Shown here piece after piece: positions 35,538 to 41,646 of a stretch of 41,646 bases of DNA; the stretch's first letter is position 1; the number at the start of each line of letters is the position of its first letter. The notes beneath the pieces were generated by a model. It had not been told where the DNA came from. It did not search any database and was given only the letters and a program-made list of their open reading frames with translations. The translations under genes were made by a program, and so were the position numbers. The stretch spans positions 1-41,646 of the forward strand of contig JAKPSJ010000148.1 in the NCBI GenBank assembly GCA_029555345.1, given 5' to 3'. Source of the stretch: Methanobacteriota archaeon. GTDB lineage: Archaea; Halobacteriota; Methanomicrobia; Methanomicrobiales; Methanospirillaceae.

Positions 35538-36418
35538 TGATGCTGCAGGTGGCGGTAATCTCGGGGAAGGGGGGCACGGGCAAGACCGTGGTGACTGCTG
35601 CATTGGCTGACATCCTGCCGGGAAAACTGGCCTTTGCGGATTGCGACGTGGAGGCCGCAAACCTCGCCCTTCTCCTCTCCCCAAGAGAGAAGAGGAGGAT
35701 TCCGTTCTTTGGCATGAAGAAGGCAGTGATCCGGGAAGAGACATGCGTGGTCTGCGGCCTCTGCAAGGCCGCGTGCCGATTCAACGCGATATATCAGGAA
35801 CCCGGAGGGGCATATAGGGTGGATCCGGTCCGATGCGAAGGATGTGCCGTGTGCATGGGGGTCTGCCCCGAGAGGGCCATCTCCCTTCTCGAACACCAGG
35901 GTGGCGAGGTAGTAACCGCAGATTCGGACAGGGGGCCTCTCGTATATGCAGAGCTCCGTCCCGGCTCCGGCAACTCCGGGCTCCTGGTCCACGAGGTGAA
36001 GAAGGAAGCCCTGAAAGAGTCGGAGGGGCGGGACCTCCTGCTCATCGACGGGCCTCCCGGGATAGGGTGCCCTGTCATCTCCACGATGAGCGGGATCTCT
36101 GCAATAGTCATAGTTACAGAACCCGGAATCGCCGCATTGCACGACCTTCGGAGGCTTGTAACGGTCTCGTCGGGGTTCTCGCTTTTGCACTGGGTAGTGA
36201 TCAATAGGGCCGACCTCCATCACGGGTATACTGGGGAGATCGAACTTTTCTGTGCGGAAAAAGGAATCCCCGTGATAGGCAAGATCCCTTTCGACCCTGC
36301 GGTGATGCTCGCGGTCAGGGATGGCGTCCCCGTTACGCGGAGGGATTGTGCGGCTTCGAGAGAGCTGGCAGGCATCGGGAAACGGCTTGCAGAAGGGCTT
36401 TCGTATGTGCCAGGGTGA
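35537..36418 (+). CDS. MinD-family ATPase with inserted 2[4Fe-4S] ferredoxin (second)
   Basis: A paralogue of the preceding gene with the same layout. LQVAVISGKGGTGKTVVTAA is the Walker A, LAFADCDVEAANLALLL follows, the ferredoxin insert has CVVCGLCKAACRFNAI and CEGCAVCMGVCPERAI, and LLIDGPPGIGCPVISTMSG is the switch region. The ATG overlaps the previous stop by one base (TGATG); an ATG directly after it is an alternative. The track start 7 codons earlier lies inside the upstream gene. The pair probably works as a heterodimer with the NifX-like protein, as proposed for ORP complexes. Confidence 0.92.
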   Translation: MMLQVAVISGKGGTGKTVVTAALADILPGKLAFADCDVEAANLALLLSPREKRRIPFFGMKKAVIREETCVVCGLCKAACRFNAIYQEPGGAYRVDPVRCEGCAVCMGVCPERAISLLEHQGGEVVTADSDRGPLVYAELRPGSGNSGLLVHEVKKEALKESEGRDLLLIDGPPGIGCPVISTMSGISAIVIVTEPGIAALHDLRRLVTVSSGFSLLHWVVINRADLHHGYTGEIELFCAEKGIPVIGKIPFDPAVMLAVRDGVPVTRRDCAASRELAGIGKRLAEGLSYVPG

Positions 36419-36520
36419 CAATGGCGGGAACCCCCCACGGGTAAAGCTGGGTACTCCGAAGGAAATTTGGAAAAATGGCTGGAGCGAGAAGAATCCGCTG
36501 ATGCGGGAGGCAGAGGACGG

Positions 36521-36823
36521 TCACGAGAGGAGGTCGAGTGCCTCCCTCCCGGTCATCCCCTCGCGGACCCCGAGTCCCTGTGCACTGCTGTTGGCCTCCT
36601 TGACGAGTCCGGAAACGAGGTCAGAAACGTTTTCGATTTTTGTGCCCGTGGACGGCCTGACCCGGGCAGCGGGGTACCCGAACTTCTCGAGGGCAGCGAC
36701 ATCCACTGCCCCGCACCCGACCATGCCGTTCCTTGCCACGACGCCGACGAGGTTCACCGGGCCGAGAGGGATCACGAACCCTTCACCGATCGAGTTCTGG
36801 AGCGGGACGCGTTCAGTAAGCAT
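36521..36823 (-). CDS. DUF1805 domain protein
   Basis: A 100-aa protein of the YunC/DUF1805 family. VIPLGPVNLVGVVARNGMVG, CGAVDVAALEKFGYPAARV and a C-terminal helix match. The family function is unknown; structures show a small alpha/beta fold. It converges with the MinD operon and diverges from the cofH-like gene, with the two starts 84 bp apart. Full length for the family. Confidence 0.85.
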   Translation of the reverse strand: MLTERVPLQNSIGEGFVIPLGPVNLVGVVARNGMVGCGAVDVAALEKFGYPAARVRPSTGTKIENVSDLVSGLVKEANSSAQGLGVREGMTGREALDLLS

Positions 36824-36867
36824 ATTCCTCTATGATGCGGGCAGGGCAAATAATGTCATGGAAGCGG

Positions 36868-36881
36868 GTTTTATATAGTGA
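36868..36881 (+). promoter_or_regulatory. TATA box of the cofH-like gene
   Basis: GGTTTTATATAGTG lies about 30 nt before the ATG I prefer for the cofH-like gene. It supports that start over the ATGs further upstream in the track ORF, which would lie before the promoter. Confidence 0.6.
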
Positions 36882-36906
36882 GTCTTCCCAGTCTGTCAGA
36901 GGACGC

Positions 36907-38040
36907 ATGTCAATGAACTGCATGGCCCTTCCCGCGCCACTCTCCGGGAAAGAGCTCTCCACACTCCTCGATGACGCACTTGCCGGCTACCGGCTCTCCG
37001 TCGCAGAGGCCGCATCACTTTTCAAGGTGAAGGGGAGGGATGTCTGGCGGGTCGCAGCAGCCGCCGATGAGCAGAGGGCCCGCAGGGTGGGTGACGTCGT
37101 CACCTATGTCCGCAACCAGAATATCAACGTCACGAACCTCTGCATCAATTCATGCGGGTTCTGCGGCTTCTCCCGGAAGCCCGGGGACACCGACGCCTAT
37201 TATCACTCCTCCGACACGGTGAAGAAGAAGGCTGCAGAGGCTCTCGCGCGGGACGTAACAGAGATATGCACCGTATCGGGCCTGCACCCTGACTTCGATG
37301 CAGGGTCGTATCTCCAGATCCTAGAGTGCATCCGCGAGGGTGCCCCTGGGGTCCACATCCATGCCAGCAACCCGATGGAGGTTGCGTATGGGGCGAAGAA
37401 GAGCGGCATCTCTACCCGGGAGATGCTCTCCCTCATGAAGGACGCCGGGCTCGGGTCGCTCTGCGGTACTGCAGCCGAGATACTCGTCGATGACGTGCGG
37501 AAGGTCATCTGCCCGGGAAAGATCTCCAGCCAGGAGTGGGAGAGGATCATCAGGGAAGCGCATGACCTTGGGATCCGGACAACAGCCACGATCATGTACG
37601 GGCACTGCGAGACAGAGGAGGACCGGGCTCAGCACCTCGGCATCCTGCGCAGGATCCAGGATGACACGGGGGGCTTTACCGAGTTCGTCCCGCTCAGCTT
37701 CATCCATTACCGGACACCCCTGTACCGAAAGGGTGCCGCACGGGCAGGGGCGACAGGAAGGGAAGACCTCCTCATGGTCGCGGTCTCCCGCCTTTTCCTC
37801 GACAACATCCCCCACATCCAGGTATCATGGGTCAAGCTCGGCCTGAAGATGGCCCAGGTGGGCCTCCTTGCAGGGGGAGACGACATCGGCGGCACCATGT
37901 TCGAGGAGAGCATCTCCAAGGGTGCAGGGGCGAGCGGTACGGACTACCTCGACCCGGCAGAGATGAAACGGGTCGTCGAAGACGCCGGCCGGACACTCCG
38001 CAGGAGGACGACGCTCTACAGTATCCTGCCCGGTGCATGA
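36907..38040 (+). CDS. cofH: CofH-family radical SAM enzyme (F420 deazaflavin synthesis)
   Basis: A 377-aa radical SAM protein with NVTNLCINSCGFCGFSRKPG carrying the CxxxCxxC cluster motif. YHSSDTVKKKAAEALARDVT, HIHASNPMEVAYGAKKSG, GTAAEILVDDVRKVICPGKI, TTATIMYGHCETEEDRAQHL and EFVPLSFIHYRTPLYR are all CofH-like. CofH joins tyrosine to a ribitylaminouracil to form the Fo precursor. Several usually constant positions differ: VSGLHP instead of a GGLHP run, ASNP instead of FSP, and Cys for Pro before GTAAEI. It may therefore be a second, diverged copy. I chose the ATG that fits the TATA box; the track start is 25 codons upstream. Confidence 0.82.
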   Translation: MSMNCMALPAPLSGKELSTLLDDALAGYRLSVAEAASLFKVKGRDVWRVAAAADEQRARRVGDVVTYVRNQNINVTNLCINSCGFCGFSRKPGDTDAYYHSSDTVKKKAAEALARDVTEICTVSGLHPDFDAGSYLQILECIREGAPGVHIHASNPMEVAYGAKKSGISTREMLSLMKDAGLGSLCGTAAEILVDDVRKVICPGKISSQEWERIIREAHDLGIRTTATIMYGHCETEEDRAQHLGILRRIQDDTGGFTEFVPLSFIHYRTPLYRKGAARAGATGREDLLMVAVSRLFLDNIPHIQVSWVKLGLKMAQVGLLAGGDDIGGTMFEESISKGAGASGTDYLDPAEMKRVVEDAGRTLRRRTTLYSILPGA

Positions 38041-38113
38041 GAGGGGGCCTGTCCCTTTCCGGATAGGGATTGGAAAAGTGTGGGGATCCAGGGTCCAAGG
38101 ATAAGTGAGATCC

Positions 38114-38665
38114 CTAGTCGACGGGCTTGAGGAGCTGGACGATCTTGTCTCCCAATTCCTGGGCCCGCTTCAGGGCGCGGTTGTCCCTCTCGATATCGCC
38201 TTCGAGGTAGCCTTTGCCCCTGACCCAGCCGAGATACGCGAACTCGTGCGAGTTCAGGAATGCTTCGAGCGTCTCGATGGTCCGGGCGCCCCCCGTGGTT
38301 GCGCATACCGCAACGGCGACCGCCTTCCTCCCGGCAAGCTGCCTCCGGTGATAGAGGGAGTAACTCCGGTCGATGAAGTTCTTGATGTGACCGCAGACAT
38401 CGTAGTAGTACGTGGGGGAACCGATGACGAGGACCTCGCACTCGAGGACCTTCTCCATGATCGCGCCCCAGTCATCGTTCCTGATGACGCACCAGTCGTT
38501 CTCCTTGCATTTTTCACAGCCGAGACAGGGTTTTATCTCTTTTCCGGCAAGCGAGATGAACTCGGTCTTGATTCCGGCATTCTCGCAGCGCTCGAGCACT
38601 GCCCTGATCAGGCGGGACGTGTTCCCGTTCTTCCTCATGCTCCCCGAGATCCCCAGCACGCTCAT
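38114..38665 (-). CDS. Iron-sulfur flavoprotein (NADPH-dependent FMN reductase family)
   Basis: A flavodoxin-like protein of 183 aa. SVLGISGSMRKNGNTSRLIR is the FMN phosphate loop, the compact cluster motif is CLGCEKCKENDWC (CX2CX2CX5C), and VLVIGSPTYYYDVCGHIKNF is the second FMN contact. The cysteine spacing matches the Isf proteins of methanogens, which pass electrons between ferredoxin and acceptors such as O2 or H2O2. It stands alone between convergent cofH and the DUF123 gene. Confidence 0.92.
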   Translation of the reverse strand: MSVLGISGSMRKNGNTSRLIRAVLERCENAGIKTEFISLAGKEIKPCLGCEKCKENDWCVIRNDDWGAIMEKVLECEVLVIGSPTYYYDVCGHIKNFIDRSYSLYHRRQLAGRKAVAVAVCATTGGARTIETLEAFLNSHEFAYLGWVRGKGYLEGDIERDNRALKRAQELGDKIVQLLKPVD

Positions 38666-38680
38666 GAAGTAACACTCAAC

Positions 38681-39124
38681 CTATGGGTTTTTGATAGTTT
38701 TGCTGTGAGCAGGAAGCGAGAGAGTCGCTGCGGCATCTCCTATCCGAGCAGCCGGATGGGTGGGGTAGAAAAAGAGGTGCGAGCCGCACCTGCAGTCGCT
38801 GCATCCGAATCCGGGGACGGGCATGCCTCCTGCGAGGAGGGATGCGAAACGGCACTCGGCACGCTCTCCCGTCGGGAAGCAGTACACTGTATCCATTGCG
38901 AACGACGGGCTGCAGAGGAGGTAATCGATATGCCAGCGTGGCCGTGATGACCCCGGGTTCTTCGAGAGCTGGATGTGCCTGGTGACCCGGGAGAGGCCGC
39001 CAGGTCCGAGCGCCGACCCGACGTAGACATAGTACCCGCCGGGAAACTCCAGCTCTCCGAGAGCACCGACCCGCACCCTGCAGGGCACACACGAAAGGAC
39101 GAGACAGTAAGTGCCTTTAATCAT
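38681..39124 (-). CDS. GIY-YIG-like nuclease (DUF123/Uri superfamily)
   Basis: 147 aa from the start MIKGTYCLVLSC. GELEFPGGYYVYVGSALGPG is the GIY-YIG-like block, GLSRVTRHIQL is next, and RPRWHIDYLLCSPSFAMDTV and GSHLFFYP are family motifs. COG1833 proteins are predicted endonucleases; the target is unknown. The track ORF is twice as long because the frame is open through the upstream gene in antisense phase. The start overlaps the stop of the MBL hydrolase by 8 bp, suggesting an operon. Confidence 0.85.
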   Translation of the reverse strand: MIKGTYCLVLSCVPCRVRVGALGELEFPGGYYVYVGSALGPGGLSRVTRHIQLSKNPGSSRPRWHIDYLLCSPSFAMDTVYCFPTGERAECRFASLLAGGMPVPGFGCSDCRCGSHLFFYPTHPAARIGDAAATLSLPAHSKTIKNP

Positions 39125-39719
39125 ACGATGCGCGGAGGAGTTCCCGTGCGGCCATGATATGACGTTTTCCCCCCCTCTCCACGGGCGAGCCGTGACCCGG
39201 GTACAGCCCCTCGACATCGAGCTTTGCGAGCCGCTCGATGGACTGCTGGAGGTCAGCACTGCTCCCACCCGGGAAGTCGAACCTGCCGAACCCGCCGTCT
39301 GCAAAGACGGTGTCGCCCGAGATGAGTGCGCATTCCCCCTCGTGCAGCAGGCAGATGCTGCCCGGCGTGTGCCCCGGTGTGTGGATGACGAGGAGGCCAC
39401 CGATGCGGTCCCCGTCGGCGAGGATCCTGTCCGGAGGACGCATCGGGGCCCTCGCGCCGAAGTGGAGCGAGAGCGATGCGGCCTCGCTCGAGAGCCCGGG
39501 GGCGTCCTCCCGGTGGATGCTGACACGGGCATTGCACATCCGGGCAATCTCGTTCAAGTGGGCGATATGGTCATAGTGGCAATGGGTGAGGACGACCTCC
39601 CTGATCGCGTCCCTGTACCTCTCTATGGCAGTGGGGAGGACCCCGGCATCCACCAGGACGTCACCGACAAGGTAGGAGTTGCCGAGGAACCCGCCTCCGG
39701 GAATCCACCGGACTGGCAT
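39117..39719 (-). CDS. Metallo-beta-lactamase fold hydrolase (glyoxalase II-like)
   Basis: The zinc motif HxHxDH is present as VLTHCHYDHIAHLNEI, with further ligands in IHTPGHTPGSICLLHEGECA, ISGDTVFADGGFGRFDFPGG and LYPGHGSPVE. At 200 aa it is the compact glyoxalase II-like type acting on thioesters or similar substrates; the exact one is unknown. The track ORF of 605 aa is antisense to thiC for two thirds of its length; MPVRWIPGGGFLGN is the plausible start. It diverges from thiC across about 30 bp. Confidence 0.9.
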   Translation of the reverse strand: MPVRWIPGGGFLGNSYLVGDVLVDAGVLPTAIERYRDAIREVVLTHCHYDHIAHLNEIARMCNARVSIHREDAPGLSSEAASLSLHFGARAPMRPPDRILADGDRIGGLLVIHTPGHTPGSICLLHEGECALISGDTVFADGGFGRFDFPGGSSADLQQSIERLAKLDVEGLYPGHGSPVERGGKRHIMAARELLRASYD

Positions 39720-39755
39720 GGTAGAGTAATTAGGTTCACCCACCCAATGTCTGTT

Positions 39756-41027
39756 ATGCCGAGCCTCATCCATGAGTGCCTCTCTGGTATGCCAGAACTG
39801 GTGGAGGATGTGGCAAGGGAGGAGGGGATCAACCCGCGGGTCGCTGCCCGGTCCGTTGCAAGGGGGAGGCTGGTAATCCCTGCCAACCCCGCGCGGCACC
39901 ACCGCACATGCGGAATTGGCGATGGATGCCGGGTCAAAGTCAACGTCAACGTGGGGACGTCGGGGCCCTTGTGCGACCCCGCGCTCGAGGAGGCGAAGGC
40001 GAGGGCCGCCCTCGAGAACGGTGCCGACACCCTGATGGACCTCTCGACCGGCGGTGACCTCCGGGCTATCCGCCGGATGCTCCTCGCCCTCGATGTCCCG
40101 GTCGGGACCGTCCCGATATACGAGGCTGTACGCCGTGCTGGCAGCGCGGCCGATCTCGATGCAGACCTTCTCTTCTCCGTGATCAGGGAGCATTGCCGGG
40201 ACGGCGTCGATTTCCTGACACTCCACTGCGGTGTCAACCGGGACGCCCTTTCCGCCCTCCGGACCGACCCCCGGGTCATGCCCGTCGTGTCGAGGGGCGG
40301 GGCGTTCCACGTGGCCATGATGGTCCAGCGGGACGAGGAAAACCCCCTCTACGCAGAATTCGACTACCTCCTCGAGATACTCTCCGAGTACGGGGTCGTG
40401 GCGAGCCTCGGGGACGGCATGCGGCCAGGCTGCCTCCAGGATGCCGAGAGGCATGCGAAGACTGCCGAGTACCTGACACTCGGGAGACTGGCCGGCCGGG
40501 CACTCGAGGCGGGTGTCCAGAGGATGATCGAGGGCCCTGGCCATATCCCCCTCCCCCAGGTCCCCTGCAACGTCCAGGAGATCAAGGAACTCTCCAACGA
40601 TGCACCGCTCTACCTCCTCGGCCCCATTGTCACGGACATCGCCCCCGGTTACGACCACGTGGTCTCTGCCATCGGCGGGGCAGTCGCCGCGATGCACGGG
40701 GCTGACTTCCTCTGCATGGTCTCCCCGAGCGAACACCTCGCCCTGCCCAGTGTCGACGACATCGTGGAGGGGACGAGGGTTGCCCGGATCGCGGCCCATA
40801 TCGGAGACATCTCCAGGCACAGGGAGGGTTTCAAGGCACCGCGGGAACTCCAGATGGCGGAGTCGCGGCAGAAGCTCGACTGGGAGTCCATGTTCTCCCT
40901 CGCCCTGTTCGGTGACCACGCCCGGGGGGTCCACGGCCGTGACGGGGAGACAGAGACGTGCTCGATGTGCGGGGATCTCTGTGCCGTCAAGCTCGTCCGG
41001 GAGATATTCAAGAGAAAAGACTTGTAG
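39756..41027 (+). CDS. thiC: Phosphomethylpyrimidine synthase ThiC
   Basis: An archaeal short ThiC of about 423 aa. KVNVNVGTSGPLCDPALEEA, DTLMDLSTGGDLRAIRR, VGTVPIYEAV, FLTLHCGVNRDALSALR, VVSRGGAFHVAMM, SLGDGMRPGCLQDAERHAK, MIEGPGHIPLPQVPCNVQ and GPIVTDIAPGYDHVVSAIGG are typical. The C-terminal cluster motif reads CSMCGDLCAVK, with three rather than four residues before the last Cys. It converts aminoimidazole ribotide to the thiamin pyrimidine with radical SAM chemistry. A second in-frame ATG 9 nt upstream is an equally possible start; the longer track ORF is antisense to the MBL gene. Confidence 0.93.
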   Translation: MPSLIHECLSGMPELVEDVAREEGINPRVAARSVARGRLVIPANPARHHRTCGIGDGCRVKVNVNVGTSGPLCDPALEEAKARAALENGADTLMDLSTGGDLRAIRRMLLALDVPVGTVPIYEAVRRAGSAADLDADLLFSVIREHCRDGVDFLTLHCGVNRDALSALRTDPRVMPVVSRGGAFHVAMMVQRDEENPLYAEFDYLLEILSEYGVVASLGDGMRPGCLQDAERHAKTAEYLTLGRLAGRALEAGVQRMIEGPGHIPLPQVPCNVQEIKELSNDAPLYLLGPIVTDIAPGYDHVVSAIGGAVAAMHGADFLCMVSPSEHLALPSVDDIVEGTRVARIAAHIGDISRHREGFKAPRELQMAESRQKLDWESMFSLALFGDHARGVHGRDGETETCSMCGDLCAVKLVREIFKRKDL

Positions 41028-41075
41028 AGCAGGGGATGCTCTTTTCCAGCCAGGCCACTGTAACCCGGAACCCCT

Positions 41076-41471
41076 TCACTCTTTGTCCAGCGAAAGGATG
41101 CGGATGGCGAGGAGTGCGGCATTCTCGCCGTTATCCACTCCGACGCATGCGACCGGGACCCCCTTCGGCATCTGGACGATCGAGAGGAGGGCGTCGAGCC
41201 CACCCATCAGCTTCCCGCTCACCGGGACCCCGATGACAGGTCGCTTCGTCCGGGATGCCACGACCCCGGGGAGCGCTGCCGAGAGCCCGGCGACAGCGAT
41301 GAAGACCTTGCAGTCACTCCTCTGGATGTAGTCATCCAGGGCAGCCGGGTCACGATGTGCCGAGATGACCCTGGTCTCCCACGTGACCCCATGCTCATTC
41401 AGGACTTCCGCGACCCTCTGCACAATGGACGCATCAGAGGCCGACCCGCTGAGAATCGATACGTCTGTCAT
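41076..41471 (-). CDS. purE: N5-carboxyaminoimidazole ribonucleotide mutase PurE
   Basis: 131 aa with the PurE fold. [20 protein letters not shown] is the phosphate-binding start, [15 protein letters not shown] has the active-site SAHR, and [20 protein letters not shown] and [19 protein letters not shown] complete the site. It acts in purine synthesis, complementing purA found earlier in the window. The start MTDVSIL is five codons inside the track ORF and about 20-25 nt downstream of a TTATATGC box, suggesting a leaderless mRNA. It converges with thiC. Confidence 0.94.
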   Translation of the reverse strand: MTDVSILSGSASDASIVQRVAEVLNEHGVTWETRVISAHRDPAALDDYIQRSDCKVFIAVAGLSAALPGVVASRTKRPVIGVPVSGKLMGGLDALLSIVQMPKGVPVACVGVDNGENAALLAIRILSLDKE

Positions 41472-41528
41472 GGGTTCGCCATCCACACTTATATGCAGGG
41501 GTTGTAAAAATACTATGGGCTGGTTTTT

Positions 41529-41646
41529 ATGGAAAAAGAACCTCTCCTGATGCTGCCAGGCCCCGTGCCCATGCCGGAACGGGTGCGTGCAGCGATGGTG
41601 CGGCAGTCAATCAACCACCGCGGGCAGGAGTTCTCGGCGGTATACG
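41529..41646 (+). CDS. Class V aminotransferase (5' part only)
   Basis: The first 39 codons read [20 protein letters not shown] then [19 protein letters not shown] before the window ends. The LPGPVPxPERV and HRGxEFSAVY pattern is typical of the alanine/serine-glyoxylate aminotransferase group of class V PLP enzymes. It is divergent from purE, about 58 bp apart. Substrate cannot be judged from the fragment. Confidence 0.75.
   Translation, partial: MEKEPLLMLPGPVPMPERVRAAMVRQSINHRGQEFSAVY

Noticed and set aside
39111-39755. N-terminal extension of the thiC ORF
   Set aside because: It is antisense to the MBL hydrolase, with no ThiC similarity before MPSLIHECL.
39720-40934. Upstream part of the 605-aa minus-strand ORF
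   Set aside because: It is antisense to thiC in a GC-rich gene; the MBL protein starts at MPVRWIPGG.
1-41646. tRNA, rRNA and CRISPR arrays
   Set aside because: I looked for T-loop motifs (GTTCRANNC) in intergenic gaps and for regularly spaced direct repeats; none were convincing.

Overview
The window is chromosomal DNA from a methanogenic euryarchaeon, most likely a member of the Methanomicrobiales. The evidence is archaeal: Orc1/Cdc6, the PolD small subunit, Hel308, RIO1, a KEOPS subunit, type II glyceraldehyde-3-phosphate dehydrogenase, archaeal TyrRS, a CofH-type F420 enzyme, and multi-PAS sensors with an N-terminal winged helix. No tRNA, rRNA, CRISPR array or insertion sequence was recognised. 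Most genes have GC-rich codon use. Many first genes have a TATA-like box about 25 nt upstream of the start and look leaderless, while internal operon genes overlap or have short gaps.

Left part (1-12.5 kb): a DUF2207/LemA membrane pair, cut at the left edge, and an EF-Tu/SelB-like protein without GTPase motifs. Next comes an AT-rich surface-glycan island (about 3.4-7.8 kb) with a flippase-like/methyltransferase fusion, a DPM1-like GT2 and a GT39-type GT-C enzyme. It is followed by a fusion of a TudS-like desulfidase with nucleoside 2-deoxyribosyltransferase, the rRNA acp-transferase Tsr3, a multi-PAS sensor broken at a (GA)6 tract, and a divergent single-domain response regulator.

Central part (12.6-26 kb): an AlkA/OGG-like glycosylase, G3PDH, the tyrS-rio1-KH operon, hel308-cgi121 and moaB. 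The chromosomal replication origin lies in front of orc1/cdc6. It has four origin recognition boxes (ORBs): two on each strand, arranged around an AT-rich core. A fifth ORB, with a 17-bp exact match to one of them, ends a few bases before the hel308 start codon. A palindromic repeat occurs once inside the origin region and once, mostly inverted, about 6 kb away. Downstream of orc1 are an Lrp regulator, an aminotransferase, purA and a Trm112-like gene.

Right part (26-41.6 kb): cbiB, pdxST, a membrane pyrophosphatase, PolD DP1, signal peptidase, a radical-SAM gene with its core deleted, and trmO. These are followed by a NifX-like gene with two ferredoxin-containing MinD ATPases resembling the orange-protein (ORP) system, DUF1805, a divergent CofH, an iron-sulfur flavoprotein, a DUF123 nuclease, an MBL hydrolase, thiC, purE and the start of a class V aminotransferase.

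The most notable items are the desulfidase-deoxyribosyltransferase fusion, the ORB-like sites in the hel308 promoter, the origin-proximal palindromic repeat pair, the repeat-tract frame breaks, and the NifX/MinD cluster.
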